Shown: piece by piece, positions 1-8,033 of the stretch | How the letters are laid out: each line of letters opens with the position of its first letter | Position numbering within the stretch: position 1 is the first letter of the stretch | Source of the DNA: Streptomyces cinnamoneus | GTDB lineage: Bacteria > Actinomycetota > Actinomycetes > Streptomycetales > Streptomycetaceae | Length of the DNA: 64,000 bases | Direction: 5' to 3' | Assembly: GCF_002939475.1 (NCBI RefSeq) | Contig: NZ_PKFQ01000001.1 | Coordinates: 1,922,001 to 1,986,000, forward strand | The notes under the pieces: model-generated | Database searches by the model: none | Told to the model about the DNA's origin: nothing | The model's input: only the letters and a program-made list of their open reading frames with translations | Program-made: the position numbers and the translations under genes

Positions 1-273
1 GCTGTACTTCGTGACGCAGTGCAGATCCGCCACCACGGTCGTGTACGGCAGGGCGGAGAACTCGTCGTGCGTCCAGCAGCGCTTGTCACCGTCGGCGGTC
101 GCGCCGAAGACACGGAACTCCCACCGGTCCGGCTTGAACCTCGGGACCGGGCCGTAGTGCGTCACCGGCCATCCGCGCTGGAGCCGCTGCCCCGGGGGGA
201 GCGTGGGGGCGCCGCCCGGCGGCAGCCGGGGGAGTTCCCCTTTGCGGCTTTCGGTGTTCTGCGAGGGCCCCAT
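1..273 (-). CDS. Sulfite oxidase-like molybdopterin oxidoreductase, N-terminal part (cut by window edge)
   Basis: Only the first 91 codons are inside the window; the gene runs off the left end. Starting at the ATG at 271-273, the protein is Pro/Gly-rich for about 30 residues and then reads WPVTHYGPVPRFKPDRWEF, followed by a stretch ending DLHCVTKYS. These are the typical opening and the Mo-pterin loop of sulfite oxidase/YedY-like actinobacterial oxidoreductases, in which the Cys of the DxHCVT motif ligands molybdenum. Third-position GC is consistent with coding. There is no strong ribosome binding site, so the exact start is less certain than the frame. It diverges from bfr across a 186-base gap. 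Substrate cannot be inferred from this fragment. Confidence 0.82.
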   Translation of the reverse strand, partial: MGPSQNTESRKGELPRLPPGGAPTLPPGQRLQRGWPVTHYGPVPRFKPDRWEFRVFGATADGDKRCWTHDEFSALPYTTVVADLHCVTKYS

Positions 274-459
274 GGCTCAATGGTGTCAGACCTTCGAGGG
301 TGCTGATGACCAGGGGTTGCGTTATCCGGGCAACTCCCACTAAGTGTGAACTTACTGGACGGTTTCGAAGGGCGGTGCGAGGATGCGCGCAACCTGCCAG
401 TCGTCCTCCCCCACGGCCCGAAGGCCACGGGAGGTGCCCCCAGGAAGGAGCCCTCTGCG

Positions 460-948
460 ATGCAGGGCGACCCCGAGGTCATCGAGTTCCTGAACGAACA
501 GCTGACGGCCGAGCTGACCGCCATCAACCAGTACTTCCTGCACGCGAAGCTGCAGGAGCACAAGGGCTGGACCAAGATCGCGCAGCACACCCGCGCCGAG
601 TCCTTCGACGAGATGAGGCACGCGGAGGTCCTCACCGACCGGATCATCTTCCTGGAGGGACTGCCCAACTACCAGCGGCTCTTCCACGTCCGGATCGGCC
701 AGTCGGTCAGCGAGATGTTCCAGGCCGACCGGCAGGTGGAGGTCGAGGCCATCGACCGCCTGCGGCGGGGCGTGGAGGTCATGCGGGCCAAGGGCGACAT
801 CACCTCGGCCAACATCTTCGAGTCGATCCTCGCGGACGAGGAGGACCACATCGACTACCTCGACACCCAGCTGGAGCTGATCGAGAAGCTCGGCGAACCG
901 CTGTACCTCGCGCAGTTCATCGAGCAGGACGGTGGCGGGGCCGACTGA
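460..948 (+). CDS. bfr: Bacterioferritin
   Basis: Encodes a 162-residue heme-containing ferritin that oxidises Fe(II) and stores it as a ferric mineral inside a 24-subunit shell. The full set of family residues is visible: E18, E51 and H54 (in DEMRHAE) and the second helix-pair ligands in ADEEDHIDY for the di-iron ferroxidase centre, and M52 as the likely heme axial ligand. Length matches the family. The ATG at 460 was chosen because GGAAGGAG precedes it by about nine bases; the frame is open upstream to about 346 but that stretch is not ferritin-like. It converges with bfd with only four bases between stop codons, pairing iron storage with iron release. Confidence 0.96.
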   Translation: MQGDPEVIEFLNEQLTAELTAINQYFLHAKLQEHKGWTKIAQHTRAESFDEMRHAEVLTDRIIFLEGLPNYQRLFHVRIGQSVSEMFQADRQVEVEAIDRLRRGVEVMRAKGDITSANIFESILADEEDHIDYLDTQLELIEKLGEPLYLAQFIEQDGGGAD

Positions 949-952
949 GCCC

Positions 953-1219
953 CTAGGCCGCCCGGGCGGCGTCCGGCGCGGACGCGGAGGGGGCCATCAG
1001 GGTCACCTCGGCGGCCAGCACGTCGCCCTCGCCCTGGTCGGCCAGCTCGCGGCGCGGGCAGGCACCGCGGCCGAGCAGCGCCTGGATGCGCCGGACGCAG
1101 CTGCCGCAGTCGGTGCCGGCCTTGCAGGCGGACGCGATCTTGCGGGGCGTGCACGCCCCCTTGTCCGCGTGCTCGCGCACCTGCTGCTCCGTGATGCCGA
1201 AGCACGAGCAGACATACAC
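953..1219 (-). CDS. bfd: Bacterioferritin-associated ferredoxin, [2Fe-2S]
   Basis: An 88-residue protein of the Bfd family, which docks on bacterioferritin and reduces the stored ferric mineral so that iron can be released. The four cluster cysteines are at C4, C6, C38 and C41 in the classical CxC...CxxC spacing, within MYVCSCFGIT and GTDCGSC. The last roughly 25 residues (Ala/Pro-rich) are an extension beyond the usual 60-65 residue core. It lies tail to tail with bfr. A palindromic iron box about 50 bases upstream of the start (1269-1287) indicates induction when iron is scarce, the expected condition for mobilising stored iron. Confidence 0.94.
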   Translation of the reverse strand: MYVCSCFGITEQQVREHADKGACTPRKIASACKAGTDCGSCVRRIQALLGRGACPRRELADQGEGDVLAAEVTLMAPSASAPDAARAA

Positions 1220-1268
1220 GCGGCCACCGCCTTGCCGGTCCGGGGAACTGATCGAACAACTTGATCAA

Positions 1269-1287
1269 TAAGGTTACCCTTACCTTA
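1269..1287 (-). promoter_or_regulatory. Iron box (DmdR1/IdeR-type operator) upstream of bfd
   Basis: The sequence TAAGGTTACCCTTACCTTA matches 14 of 19 positions of the iron-box consensus recognised by DtxR/IdeR/DmdR1 iron-dependent repressors, and is itself an imperfect inverted repeat (AAGGTta...taCCTT). It lies about 50 bases 5' of the bfd start on the minus strand, where a repressor would cover the promoter. Expected behaviour is repression with Fe(II) and derepression in iron starvation. Confidence 0.75.
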
Positions 1288-1311
1288 CCCGGCCCGCCGT
1301 CCGAAAAACAA

Positions 1312-1353
1312 CGCCGTGGGGCGCGGATCACTTCCGATCCGCGCCCCACGGCG
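1312..1353 (-). terminator. Intrinsic terminator of the DAHP synthase gene
   Basis: A perfect 18-bp stem (1312-1329 with 1336-1353) closes a six-base loop ACTTCC. On the minus strand it is followed directly by a T-rich run (TTGTTTTTC). It sits 18 bases past the stop of the DAHP synthase gene and before the bfd promoter, insulating bfd from upstream transcription. Confidence 0.92.
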
Positions 1354-1370
1354 CACGAAGGACGGTCCCC

Positions 1371-2720
1371 CTACTGGTCGCGGTACATCTCGGCGACCAG
1401 GAACGCCAGGTCCAGGGACTGGCTGCGGTTGAGGCGGGGGTCGCACGCCGTCTCGTAGCGCTGGTGGAGGTCGTCGACGAAGATCTCGTCGCCGCCGCCC
1501 ACGCACTCGGTGACGTCATCGCCGGTCAGCTCCACGTGGATGCCGCCCGGGTGGGTGCCGAGGCCCTTGTGGACCTCGAAGAAGCCCTTGACCTCGTCCA
1601 GCACGTCGTCGAAGCGGCGGGTCTTGTGGCCCGAGGCCGCCTCGAAGGTGTTGCCGTGCATGGGGTCGCAGACCCACACGACCTGGGCGCCGGACGCCGT
1701 GACCTTCTCCACCAGGGCGGGCAGCTTCTCGCGGATCTTGCCCGCGCCCATCCGGGTGATGAAGGTGAGCCGGCCGGGCTCGCGGTCCGGGTCCAGCCGC
1801 TCGATGAGGGTGAGCGCCTCGTCGGCCGTGGTCGTCGGCCCGAGCTTCACCCCGATCGGGTTGCGGATCTTGGAGGCGAACTCGATGTGCGCCCCGTCCA
1901 GCTGCCGGGTGCGCTCACCGATCCACACCATGTGGCCCGAGACGTCGTACAGCTGCCCGGTGCGCGAGTCGACCCGGGTCAGGGCGGACTCGTAGTCGAG
2001 GACCAGGGCCTCGTGAGAGGCGTAGAACTCGACCGTCTTGAACTCCTCCGGGTCCACCCCGCAGGCGTTCATGAAGTTCATCGCCCGGTCGATCTCGCGG
2101 GCCAGCTGCTCGTAGCGCTGACCGGACGGCGAGGACTTCACGAAGTCCTGGTTCCAGGCGTGCACCTGGCGCAGGTCGGCGTAACCGCCGGTGGTGAAGG
2201 CGCGCACCAGGTTCAGCGTGGAGGCCGACGCCTGGTACATCCGCTTCAGCCGCTGCGGGTCCGGCGTACGGGCCTCGGGCGTGAAGGCGAAGCCGTTGAC
2301 CGAGTCGCCGCGGTAGGTCGGCAGGGTCACGCCGTCGCGGGTTTCGGTCGGCTTGGAACGCGGCTTGCTGTACTGGCCGGCGATGCGGCCGACCTTCACG
2401 ACGGGCACGGAGCCGGCGTACGTCAGCACGGCGCCCATCTGGAGCAGGGTCTTGAGCTTGTTGCGGATCTGGTCCGCGCCGACGGCGTCGAACGCCTCCG
2501 CGCAGTCACCGCCCTGGAGCAGGAACGCCTCGCCGCGCGCGACGGCTCCCAGGCGCTGACGCAGCTGGTCGCACTCGCCGGCGAAGACGAGGGGCGGATA
2601 GGACTCGAGCTCGGCGATCACATCGCGCAGAGCCTCTTGGTCCGGCCATTCAGGCTGCTGCGCCGCGGGCAGGGAGCGCCAGGTGTTGCCACCGGCGTGG
2701 ATTTCAGCGTTCACGGTCAC
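1371..2720 (-). CDS. aroH: Class II 3-deoxy-7-phosphoheptulonate (DAHP) synthase
   Basis: A 449-residue plant/actinobacterial type II DAHP synthase, which condenses phosphoenolpyruvate with erythrose 4-phosphate in the first step of the shikimate pathway. Recognisable segments in order are RGEAFLLQGGDCAEAF near residue 85, KVGRIAGQYSKPRS near 130, WNQDFVKSSPSGQRYE near 190, YDVSGHMVWIGERTRQLDGA near 260, GVKLGPTTTADEAL near 290 and VWVCDPMHGNTFEA near 350, which includes metal and phosphate ligands of the family. The start is the GTG at 2718-2720. It diverges from the Trp-attenuated anthranilate synthase gene, so the entry step of aromatic synthesis and the branch step to tryptophan sit side by side. 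The gene symbol is used loosely for class II enzymes in Streptomyces. Confidence 0.95.
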   Translation of the reverse strand: MTVNAEIHAGGNTWRSLPAAQQPEWPDQEALRDVIAELESYPPLVFAGECDQLRQRLGAVARGEAFLLQGGDCAEAFDAVGADQIRNKLKTLLQMGAVLTYAGSVPVVKVGRIAGQYSKPRSKPTETRDGVTLPTYRGDSVNGFAFTPEARTPDPQRLKRMYQASASTLNLVRAFTTGGYADLRQVHAWNQDFVKSSPSGQRYEQLAREIDRAMNFMNACGVDPEEFKTVEFYASHEALVLDYESALTRVDSRTGQLYDVSGHMVWIGERTRQLDGAHIEFASKIRNPIGVKLGPTTTADEALTLIERLDPDREPGRLTFITRMGAGKIREKLPALVEKVTASGAQVVWVCDPMHGNTFEAASGHKTRRFDDVLDEVKGFFEVHKGLGTHPGGIHVELTGDDVTECVGGGDEIFVDDLHQRYETACDPRLNRSQSLDLAFLVAEMYRDQ

Positions 2721-2844
2721 GCAGTCAACAGTACGGGGTCGGCACCGCCGTCCAGCCGCCGGACCGCACTGTGAGACGAATCCTGAGACGGGATTCCGCG
2801 GAAATCCAGGACACGGCCCGGGGGCGTCGGGTAACGTGCCGGGC

Positions 2845-2907
2845 GTGTACGTGCTCGAGTCCCAGAATCAGAACTGGTGGTGGACCGCTCCTCCGGCGGC
2901 CCACTGA
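2845..2907 (+). CDS. trpL: Trp operon leader peptide (three consecutive Trp codons)
   Basis: A 20-codon reading frame starting with GTG at 2845 and ending with TGA at 2905-2907. It contains three adjacent TGG codons in the run QNWWWTAP, a very rare arrangement. It lies 111 bases upstream of trpEG and is followed by a strong hairpin at 2933-2958. This is the anatomy of transcription attenuation: when charged tRNA-Trp is scarce, the ribosome stalls at the Trp codons and the terminator does not form. Leader peptides of this type are known upstream of Streptomyces anthranilate synthase genes. No strong Shine-Dalgarno sequence is visible, which may mean a leaderless or short-leader transcript. Confidence 0.85.
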   Translation: MYVLESQNQNWWWTAPPAAH

Positions 2908-2932
2908 TCGCGCGTACTCCCGAACCGATCGC

Positions 2933-2958
2933 GAAGGCCGCCCCGAGGGGCGGCCTTC
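2933..2958 (+). terminator. Attenuator hairpin of the trp leader
   Basis: A perfect 12-bp inverted repeat, GAAGGCCGCCCC (2933-2944) and GGGGCGGCCTTC (2947-2958), lies between the leader peptide stop and trpEG. There is no U-run, as is usual for actinobacterial terminators. Its position 25 bases after the leader stop fits a terminator whose formation depends on ribosome position on the Trp codons. Confidence 0.8.
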
Positions 2959-3018
2959 GGCGTCCGTGGACCGGACGCGGCGAGCGGCCGTTCCTCCCCC
3001 CACGGAAGGAACACCCTC

Positions 3019-4980
3019 ATGACCGCCGGCACCGCCGCCCTCCTCGCCCGCCTGACGGACCCCGGCTGCCCGCCGTTCGCCCTGCTGCACCGCCGTACGC
3101 CCGGCCACCCCGAGGACGTCGTCGAGCTGCTGACCGGCCCCGTCACCGAGGTCGAACGCCTGGCCGCCATCCCCTTGCCCGACGGGCCCCCGCCGCACGG
3201 CCGCCCGGTGCACGACGCGCTGGCGCTCGTCCCCTTCCGGCAGATCCGCGAACGCGGCTTCGACGTCCGCGACGACGGCACCCCCCTGCTCGTCCTGCGC
3301 CCCGAGGAGGTCCACGAGCTGCCGCTCGACGACGTCCTCGCCGCCCTGCCCCGGCACGAGGTGCGGGTGGAGGGCGGGGCCTTCGACATGAGCGACGACG
3401 ACTACGCGCGCGTCGTCCAGCGGGTCGTCGAGGACGAGATCGGCACCGGCGAGGGCGCCGACTTCGTCATCCGCCGCACCTTCGAGGGCGAGGTCCACGG
3501 CTTCCGGGCCGCCGACGCGCTGGCCCTCTTCCGCCGGCTGCTGGCCGGCGAGCGCGGCGCCTACTGGACCCACGTCGTGCACACCCCCGGCCGCACCCTG
3601 GTGGGCGCGAGCCCCGAGGTCCACGTGCGGATGGCGGGCGGCACCGTCGTGATGAACCCCATCAGCGGCACCTACCGCCACCCCGCCGGAGGCCCCACGG
3701 CCGAGGGGCTCCTCAAGTTCCTCCACGACCCCAAGGAGGTGGAGGAGCTGTCCATGGTCGTCGACGAGGAACTGAAGATGATGTGCACCGTGGGCGACAT
3801 GGGCGGCGTGGTCGTCGGGCCCCGCCTGCGGGAGATGGCCCACCTCGCCCACACCGAGTACGAGCTACGCGGGCGCTCCTCGCTCGACGTCCGCGACGTC
3901 CTGCGGGAGACGATGTTCGCCGCGACCGTCACCGGCTCGCCCGTGCAGAACGCCTGCCGGGTGATCGAGCGGTACGAGCCCCGCGGACGCGGCTACTACG
4001 CCGGGGCGCTCGCCCTCCTCGGCCGGGACGCCGGCGGCGCGCAGACCCTCGACTCCCCCATCCTCATCCGCACCGCCGACATCGGCGGCGACGGCCGGCT
4101 GCGCCTGGGGGTCGGCGCCACGCTGGTGCGCCGCTCCGACCCCCGCGCCGAGGTCGCCGAGACCCACGCCAAGGCGGCGGGCGTCCTCACGGCCCTCGGC
4201 GTGCGACCGGGTCCCCTACGCCCGGCGGCGGCCCCGGCCGTACGGCTCGCCGACGACCCGCGGGTACGGGCGGCGCTGGACGCCCGGCGCGCGGACCTGG
4301 CCCCCTTCTGGCTGCGGATGCAGACCGAGCCCCGGGCCGCCGCGACGAGCGGACACGCGCTCGTCGTCGACGGCGAGGACACCTTCACGGCGATGCTCGC
4401 CCATGTGCTGCGCACCGCGGGGCTGACGGTGACCGTGCGGCGCTTCGACGAGCCGGGCCTGCGGGAGGCGGCGCTCGCCCACGAGGGCCCGGTCGTGCTG
4501 GGGCCCGGCCCCGGCGACCCCTCGGACACAGCCGACCCGAAGATGCGGATGCTGCGCTCCCTGACGGGGGAGCTGCTGCGCGGGCACCGGCACGGTCCCG
4601 CGGCCACCACCCCTCAGCAGGGCACCGCGGGCCGCGTGCTGTTCGGCGTGTGCCTGGGGCACGAGCTGATCGCGGCGGAGCTGGGGCTGGGGATCGTGCG
4701 CAAGCGGGTGCCGTTCCAGGGGGCGCAGGAGCGGATCGACTTCTTCGGACGGCAGGAGACGGTGGGGTTCTACAACACCTTCACGGCGCGGTGCGACGCG
4801 GCGACGGCGGTGGAGCTCGCGACGCGCGGCGTCGAGCTGAGCCGCGACCCGGAGAGCGGCGACGTGCACGCGTTGCGCGCGGGCACGTTCGCCGGTGTGC
4901 AGTTCCATCCGGAATCGGTGCTGACCCTGAACGGCGTGGCGGTGGTAAGCGAGCTCCTGGCGGGCGTGGTGGTCCGCTGA
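3019..4980 (+). CDS. trpE: Fused anthranilate synthase (TrpE-TrpG)
   Basis: A 653-residue fusion that converts chorismate plus glutamine to anthranilate, the first committed step to tryptophan. Residues 1 to about 395 are the chorismate-binding TrpE domain (motifs NPISGTYRHP, LSMVVDEELKMMC, TVTGSPVQNAC, RGYYAGALALL). After an Ala/Pro linker, residues about 430-653 form the class I glutamine amidotransferase domain, with nucleophile C545 in GVCLGHE and H630/E632 in FHPES. The N-terminal part is short, and I do not see the LLES-type Trp-binding motif of enteric TrpE, so feedback sensitivity is unclear. The start is the ATG at 3019, preceded by GGAAGGA at eight bases. Control is by the leader peptide and hairpin just upstream. 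PhzE-type ADIC synthases share this fusion, but a tryptophan attenuator points to primary metabolism. Confidence 0.93.
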   Translation: MTAGTAALLARLTDPGCPPFALLHRRTPGHPEDVVELLTGPVTEVERLAAIPLPDGPPPHGRPVHDALALVPFRQIRERGFDVRDDGTPLLVLRPEEVHELPLDDVLAALPRHEVRVEGGAFDMSDDDYARVVQRVVEDEIGTGEGADFVIRRTFEGEVHGFRAADALALFRRLLAGERGAYWTHVVHTPGRTLVGASPEVHVRMAGGTVVMNPISGTYRHPAGGPTAEGLLKFLHDPKEVEELSMVVDEELKMMCTVGDMGGVVVGPRLREMAHLAHTEYELRGRSSLDVRDVLRETMFAATVTGSPVQNACRVIERYEPRGRGYYAGALALLGRDAGGAQTLDSPILIRTADIGGDGRLRLGVGATLVRRSDPRAEVAETHAKAAGVLTALGVRPGPLRPAAAPAVRLADDPRVRAALDARRADLAPFWLRMQTEPRAAATSGHALVVDGEDTFTAMLAHVLRTAGLTVTVRRFDEPGLREAALAHEGPVVLGPGPGDPSDTADPKMRMLRSLTGELLRGHRHGPAATTPQQGTAGRVLFGVCLGHELIAAELGLGIVRKRVPFQGAQERIDFFGRQETVGFYNTFTARCDAATAVELATRGVELSRDPESGDVHALRAGTFAGVQFHPESVLTLNGVAVVSELLAGVVVR

Positions 4981-4986
4981 GGGAGC

Positions 4987-5020
4987 GCCGGCCCGCCCGC
5001 CCGTCACCGGGCGGGCCGGC
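4987..5020. terminator. Shared terminator between trpEG and pfkA
   Basis: A perfect 13-bp GC stem, GCCGGCCCGCCCG (4987-4999) with CGGGCGGGCCGGC (5008-5020), has an eight-base loop. It lies between two converging genes and can serve both strands. There is no T-run. Confidence 0.8.
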
Positions 5021-5024
5021 GGCG

Positions 5025-6056
5025 TCAGCCGAAGAAGACCCTCGCCTCCTCGTACAGCGCGGCCGGCACGGTCTTGATCCGTGCCGTCGCCTCCGCCAGC
5101 GGCACCCGGACGATGTCCGGGCCCCGCAGGGCCACCATCGAGCCGAAGGCGCCGTCGTCGACGGCCTCGATGGCGTGGAGGCCGAACCGCGTGGCCAGCC
5201 AGCGGTCGAACGCGCTGGGCGTGCCCCCGCGCTGGACGTGCCCGAGCACCGTGGTGCGCGCCTCCTTGCCCGTGCGGCGTTCGATCTCCTCCGCCAGCCA
5301 CTCGCCGACGCCCGACAGCCGGACGTGACCGAAGGAGTCGCGGGCGGAGGCGTTCTTCAGGACCAGGTCGCCGTCCTTGGGCACGGCGCCCTCCGCGACG
5401 ACGACGATCGGGGCGTAGCTGGCGCGGAAGCGGGAGGTGACCCAGTCGCAGACCTCGTCGAGGTCGAAGGGCCGCTCGGGGACGAGGATGACGTTGGCGC
5501 CGCCGGCGAGGCCGGAGTGCAGGGCGATCCAGCCGGCGTGCCGGCCCATGACCTCGACGACGAGGACGCGCATGTGCGACTCGGCCGTGGTGTGGAGGCG
5601 GTCGATGGCCTCGGTGGCGATGTTGACGGCGGTGTCGAAGCCGAAGGTGTAGTCGGTGGCGGAGAGGTCGTTGTCGATGGTCTTGGGCACGCCGACGCAG
5701 CGGACGCCGTGCTCGTCGTGCAGGCGCGCGGCGACGCCCAGGGTGTCCTCGCCGCCGATGGCGATGAGGGCGTCCACCTCGTGCGCGGCGAGGTTCTCCT
5801 TGATCCGGCGGACGCCGTCCGCCTCCTTGAGGGGGTTGGTCCGCGAGGACCCGAGGATGGTCCCGCCGCGCGGCAGGATGCCCCGCACCGCGGGGATGCC
5901 GAGCGGCACGACCGTGCCGTGCAGCGGTCCGCGCCAGCCGTCCCTGAAGCCGATGAAGTCGTGGTCGTAGTCCTGGACGCCCTTGCGGACGACGGCGCGG
6001 ATGACCGCGTTGAGACCGGGGCAGTCGCCGCCACCGGTCAGCACTCCGATCCGCAT
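5025..6056 (-). CDS. pfkA: 6-phosphofructokinase, actinobacterial group
   Basis: A 343-residue PfkA enzyme that phosphorylates fructose 6-phosphate in glycolysis. The nucleotide/phosphate loop is GVLTGGGDCPGLNAVIRA at the N terminus, the substrate segment is PKTIDNDLSATDYTFGFDTA near residue 125, followed by MGRHAGWIALHSG, and GHVQRGGTPSAFDRWLATR lies near 275. The phosphoryl-donor region reads GGEDT and the catalytic segment PKTIDND rather than the enteric GGDGS and PGTIDND. These forms occur in the actinobacterial branch that includes both ATP- and PPi-dependent members, so the donor cannot be settled from motifs. The start is the ATG at 6054-6056, with GGAAGGGAAGG just upstream. It converges with trpEG. 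Confidence 0.95.
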   Translation of the reverse strand: MRIGVLTGGGDCPGLNAVIRAVVRKGVQDYDHDFIGFRDGWRGPLHGTVVPLGIPAVRGILPRGGTILGSSRTNPLKEADGVRRIKENLAAHEVDALIAIGGEDTLGVAARLHDEHGVRCVGVPKTIDNDLSATDYTFGFDTAVNIATEAIDRLHTTAESHMRVLVVEVMGRHAGWIALHSGLAGGANVILVPERPFDLDEVCDWVTSRFRASYAPIVVVAEGAVPKDGDLVLKNASARDSFGHVRLSGVGEWLAEEIERRTGKEARTTVLGHVQRGGTPSAFDRWLATRFGLHAIEAVDDGAFGSMVALRGPDIVRVPLAEATARIKTVPAALYEEARVFFG

Positions 6057-6105
6057 GAGACACCTTCCCTTCCGCCGGATACGCGCGCCCGGCCGCAAGG
6101 GGCGG

Positions 6106-6792
6106 TCAGGCGTCGTCGAGGCCTCGCTCTATCGCGTAGCGGACGAGCTCCACGCGGTTGTGCAGCTGGAGCTTGCCCAAGGTGTTCTGCACATGGTTCT
6201 GCACCGTGCGGTGGGAAATAACCAGCCGCTCGGCGATCTGTTTGTAGGACAGGCCCTTGGCGACGAGCCGCAGGACCTCGGTCTCGCGGTCGGTGAGCGC
6301 CGGCGCCTTGGGCTCGTCGGCGGCGGGGGCGGGGTCGGCGGCCAGCCGGCGGTACTCGCCGAGGACCAGGCCGGCCAGCCCCGGGGTGAAGACGGGGTCG
6401 CCGGCGGCGGTGCGGCGCACGGCGTCCAGCAGCTCCTCGGGTCCGGCGGACTTGAGGAGGTAGCCGGTGGCACCGGACTTGACGGCCTCCAGGACGTCCG
6501 CGTGCTCGCCGCTGGCGGACAGGACCAGGACCCGCAGGGCAGGCTGCTCGGCGACGAGCTCCTTGCAGACGGCCACGCCGGGCAGGCCGGGGAGGTTGAG
6601 GTCCAGCACCAGCACGTCGGGGACGACGGCCCTGGCGCGGCGGACCGCCTGCGGGCCGTCGCCAGCGGTGGCCACCACGTCGTACCCGGCGGCGGCCAGG
6701 TCGCGGGCGACGGCGTCGCGCCACATCGGGTGGTCGTCGACGACCATGACCCGCACCGCGTCCGCCGTCATGGTGCTCTCCGTACTCGTCAC
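6106..6792 (-). CDS. macR: NarL/LuxR-family response regulator (MacR-like)
   Basis: A 228-residue response regulator with an N-terminal receiver domain (VMVVDDHPMW, phosphoacceptor D64 in VLVLDLNLPG, conserved Lys in GYLLKSAG) and a C-terminal LuxR helix-turn-helix (LTDRETEVLRLVAKGLSYKQ to HRTVQNHVQNTLGKL). The start codon overlaps the end of the sensor kinase gene by four bases, so the two are translationally coupled. In Streptomyces the pair at this locus, next to pfkA, is MacRS, linked to morphogenesis and actinorhodin control; I make that assignment from gene order and sequence type. A start at residue 8 (MTADAV) is also possible. Confidence 0.9.
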   Translation of the reverse strand: MTSTESTMTADAVRVMVVDDHPMWRDAVARDLAAAGYDVVATAGDGPQAVRRARAVVPDVLVLDLNLPGLPGVAVCKELVAEQPALRVLVLSASGEHADVLEAVKSGATGYLLKSAGPEELLDAVRRTAAGDPVFTPGLAGLVLGEYRRLAADPAPAADEPKAPALTDRETEVLRLVAKGLSYKQIAERLVISHRTVQNHVQNTLGKLQLHNRVELVRYAIERGLDDA

Positions 6793-8009
6793 GTCTTCTC
6801 GCTCCCCCGTGGGACTCTCAGTTCGACCTCGGTGCCCTGTCCCGGCACCGACACCAGCTCGGCGGTTCCGCCCAGGTCCCGCAGCCTGCCGCGGATGGAC
6901 AGGGCGACTCCCATCCGCCCCTCGCGCTCCGCGTCGGCGAGCCGCCCCTCGGGGATGCCCGGGCCGTCGTCCCGGACGGTGACGATCACGCCGTCCGGCT
7001 CGTCCTCGACCAGGATCCAGGCCCGCGCCCCGGCTCCGGCGTGCTTGGCCACGTTGTCCAGGGCGGCGCTGACGGCGGCCGCCAGCTCCGCCGCGGCGGC
7101 CGCCTCCAGCAGCACGGGGGTGCCGGGCGCGGAGAAGGTGACGGTGGCGCCCTCGTGGGGGGCGAGCAGGGCCCGCAGGTCGCAGGGGCCGACGGGCGGA
7201 CGGGGGGCGCCCGTCACGGCCTCGACCAGCTCGGCGTCCTCGGCCAGCTGCTCGGCCGAGCGCTGCGGGGGCACCAGGCCGCCGGCGACCAGGCTGCGCA
7301 GGGCGATCTCCTGCTCGCCGGCCATCCGGCCCAGCTCGGCGGCCTCGCCGCCGATGGCGGCGCCGCGGCGCTGGACCATGGCCAGGACCTGGAGGACGCT
7401 GTCGTGGATGTCGCGCGCCAGCCGCTCGCGCTCGCGGGTGGCCGCCTCGATCTGCAGGGCGCGGGCGAGCGTGCGCTCACTGGCGCGCGCAACCTCGACG
7501 ATGTAGCCGATGGCGATGCTGGAGACCCACACCAGCACCACGTTGTGCACGGTGTCGCGGGCGGCGCTGCCGCGCTCGACGAGGTTGGCGGCGGCCACCA
7601 GCGTGGAGCCGGCCGCCGCCCAGCGCCAGCCGCCCTTGATGGCCAGGCCCAGGACCGCGCCGCCGGTCCAGATGGACGGCAGGGTGGCCGCGCCTCCGTC
7701 GACGCGCTGGGCGGAGTCGACGACGGCGCTGAGCAGCACTCCCGCGAGCGCGATGGTCAGGTCGGCGATCAGGAAGGCCCGGGTGCAGCGCTCGGGCGCC
7801 GAGACCCGGTTCCAGGTCAGCAGCATCCACAGGGTGAGTACGCCCATGTAGAGCGCGGCACCGAGCGGATGGGCGTACTCGTGGTAGTTGAGGAAGAACA
7901 GGGCCAGGGCGTAGCCCAGCGTCAGGATGCGGTAGCCGGTCAGGGCGCGCCACAGCGGCAGCTCCACCGACATCCGCACGGCACGCGGGCGTCCGGTGCG
8001 CTGAGTCAT
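6789..8009 (-). CDS. macS: Sensor histidine kinase (MacS-like)
   Basis: A 406-residue membrane kinase of the HisKA_3 (NarL-partner) class. About five or six hydrophobic segments fill residues 20-175, followed by the dimerisation helix with the phosphorylated H202 in ERERLARDIHDSVLQVLAMV. The C-terminal ATPase has an N box AALDNVAKHA and G boxes RDDGPGIPEG and MGVALSIRGR. It lacks a large extracytoplasmic sensor domain, so the stimulus is probably sensed in or near the membrane. It is the first gene of a coupled pair with the response regulator, which overlaps it by four bases. Confidence 0.92.
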   Translation of the reverse strand: MTQRTGRPRAVRMSVELPLWRALTGYRILTLGYALALFFLNYHEYAHPLGAALYMGVLTLWMLLTWNRVSAPERCTRAFLIADLTIALAGVLLSAVVDSAQRVDGGAATLPSIWTGGAVLGLAIKGGWRWAAAGSTLVAAANLVERGSAARDTVHNVVLVWVSSIAIGYIVEVARASERTLARALQIEAATRERERLARDIHDSVLQVLAMVQRRGAAIGGEAAELGRMAGEQEIALRSLVAGGLVPPQRSAEQLAEDAELVEAVTGAPRPPVGPCDLRALLAPHEGATVTFSAPGTPVLLEAAAAAELAAAVSAALDNVAKHAGAGARAWILVEDEPDGVIVTVRDDGPGIPEGRLADAEREGRMGVALSIRGRLRDLGGTAELVSVPGQGTEVELRVPRGSEKT

Positions 8010-8033
8010 TGGCCAACCCCCCGGCCCGGGCGG

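Noticed and set aside
346..459. Extended N terminus of bacterioferritin from an upstream start
   Set aside because: The extra 38 residues do not resemble the family and the ATG at 460 has a good ribosome binding site.
2877..6221. A very long open frame (over 1,100 codons) on the plus strand across trpEG and pfkA
   Set aside because: It is Arg/Pro/Gly-rich with no domain and lies out of frame over two well-supported genes; high GC removes stop codons from shadow frames.
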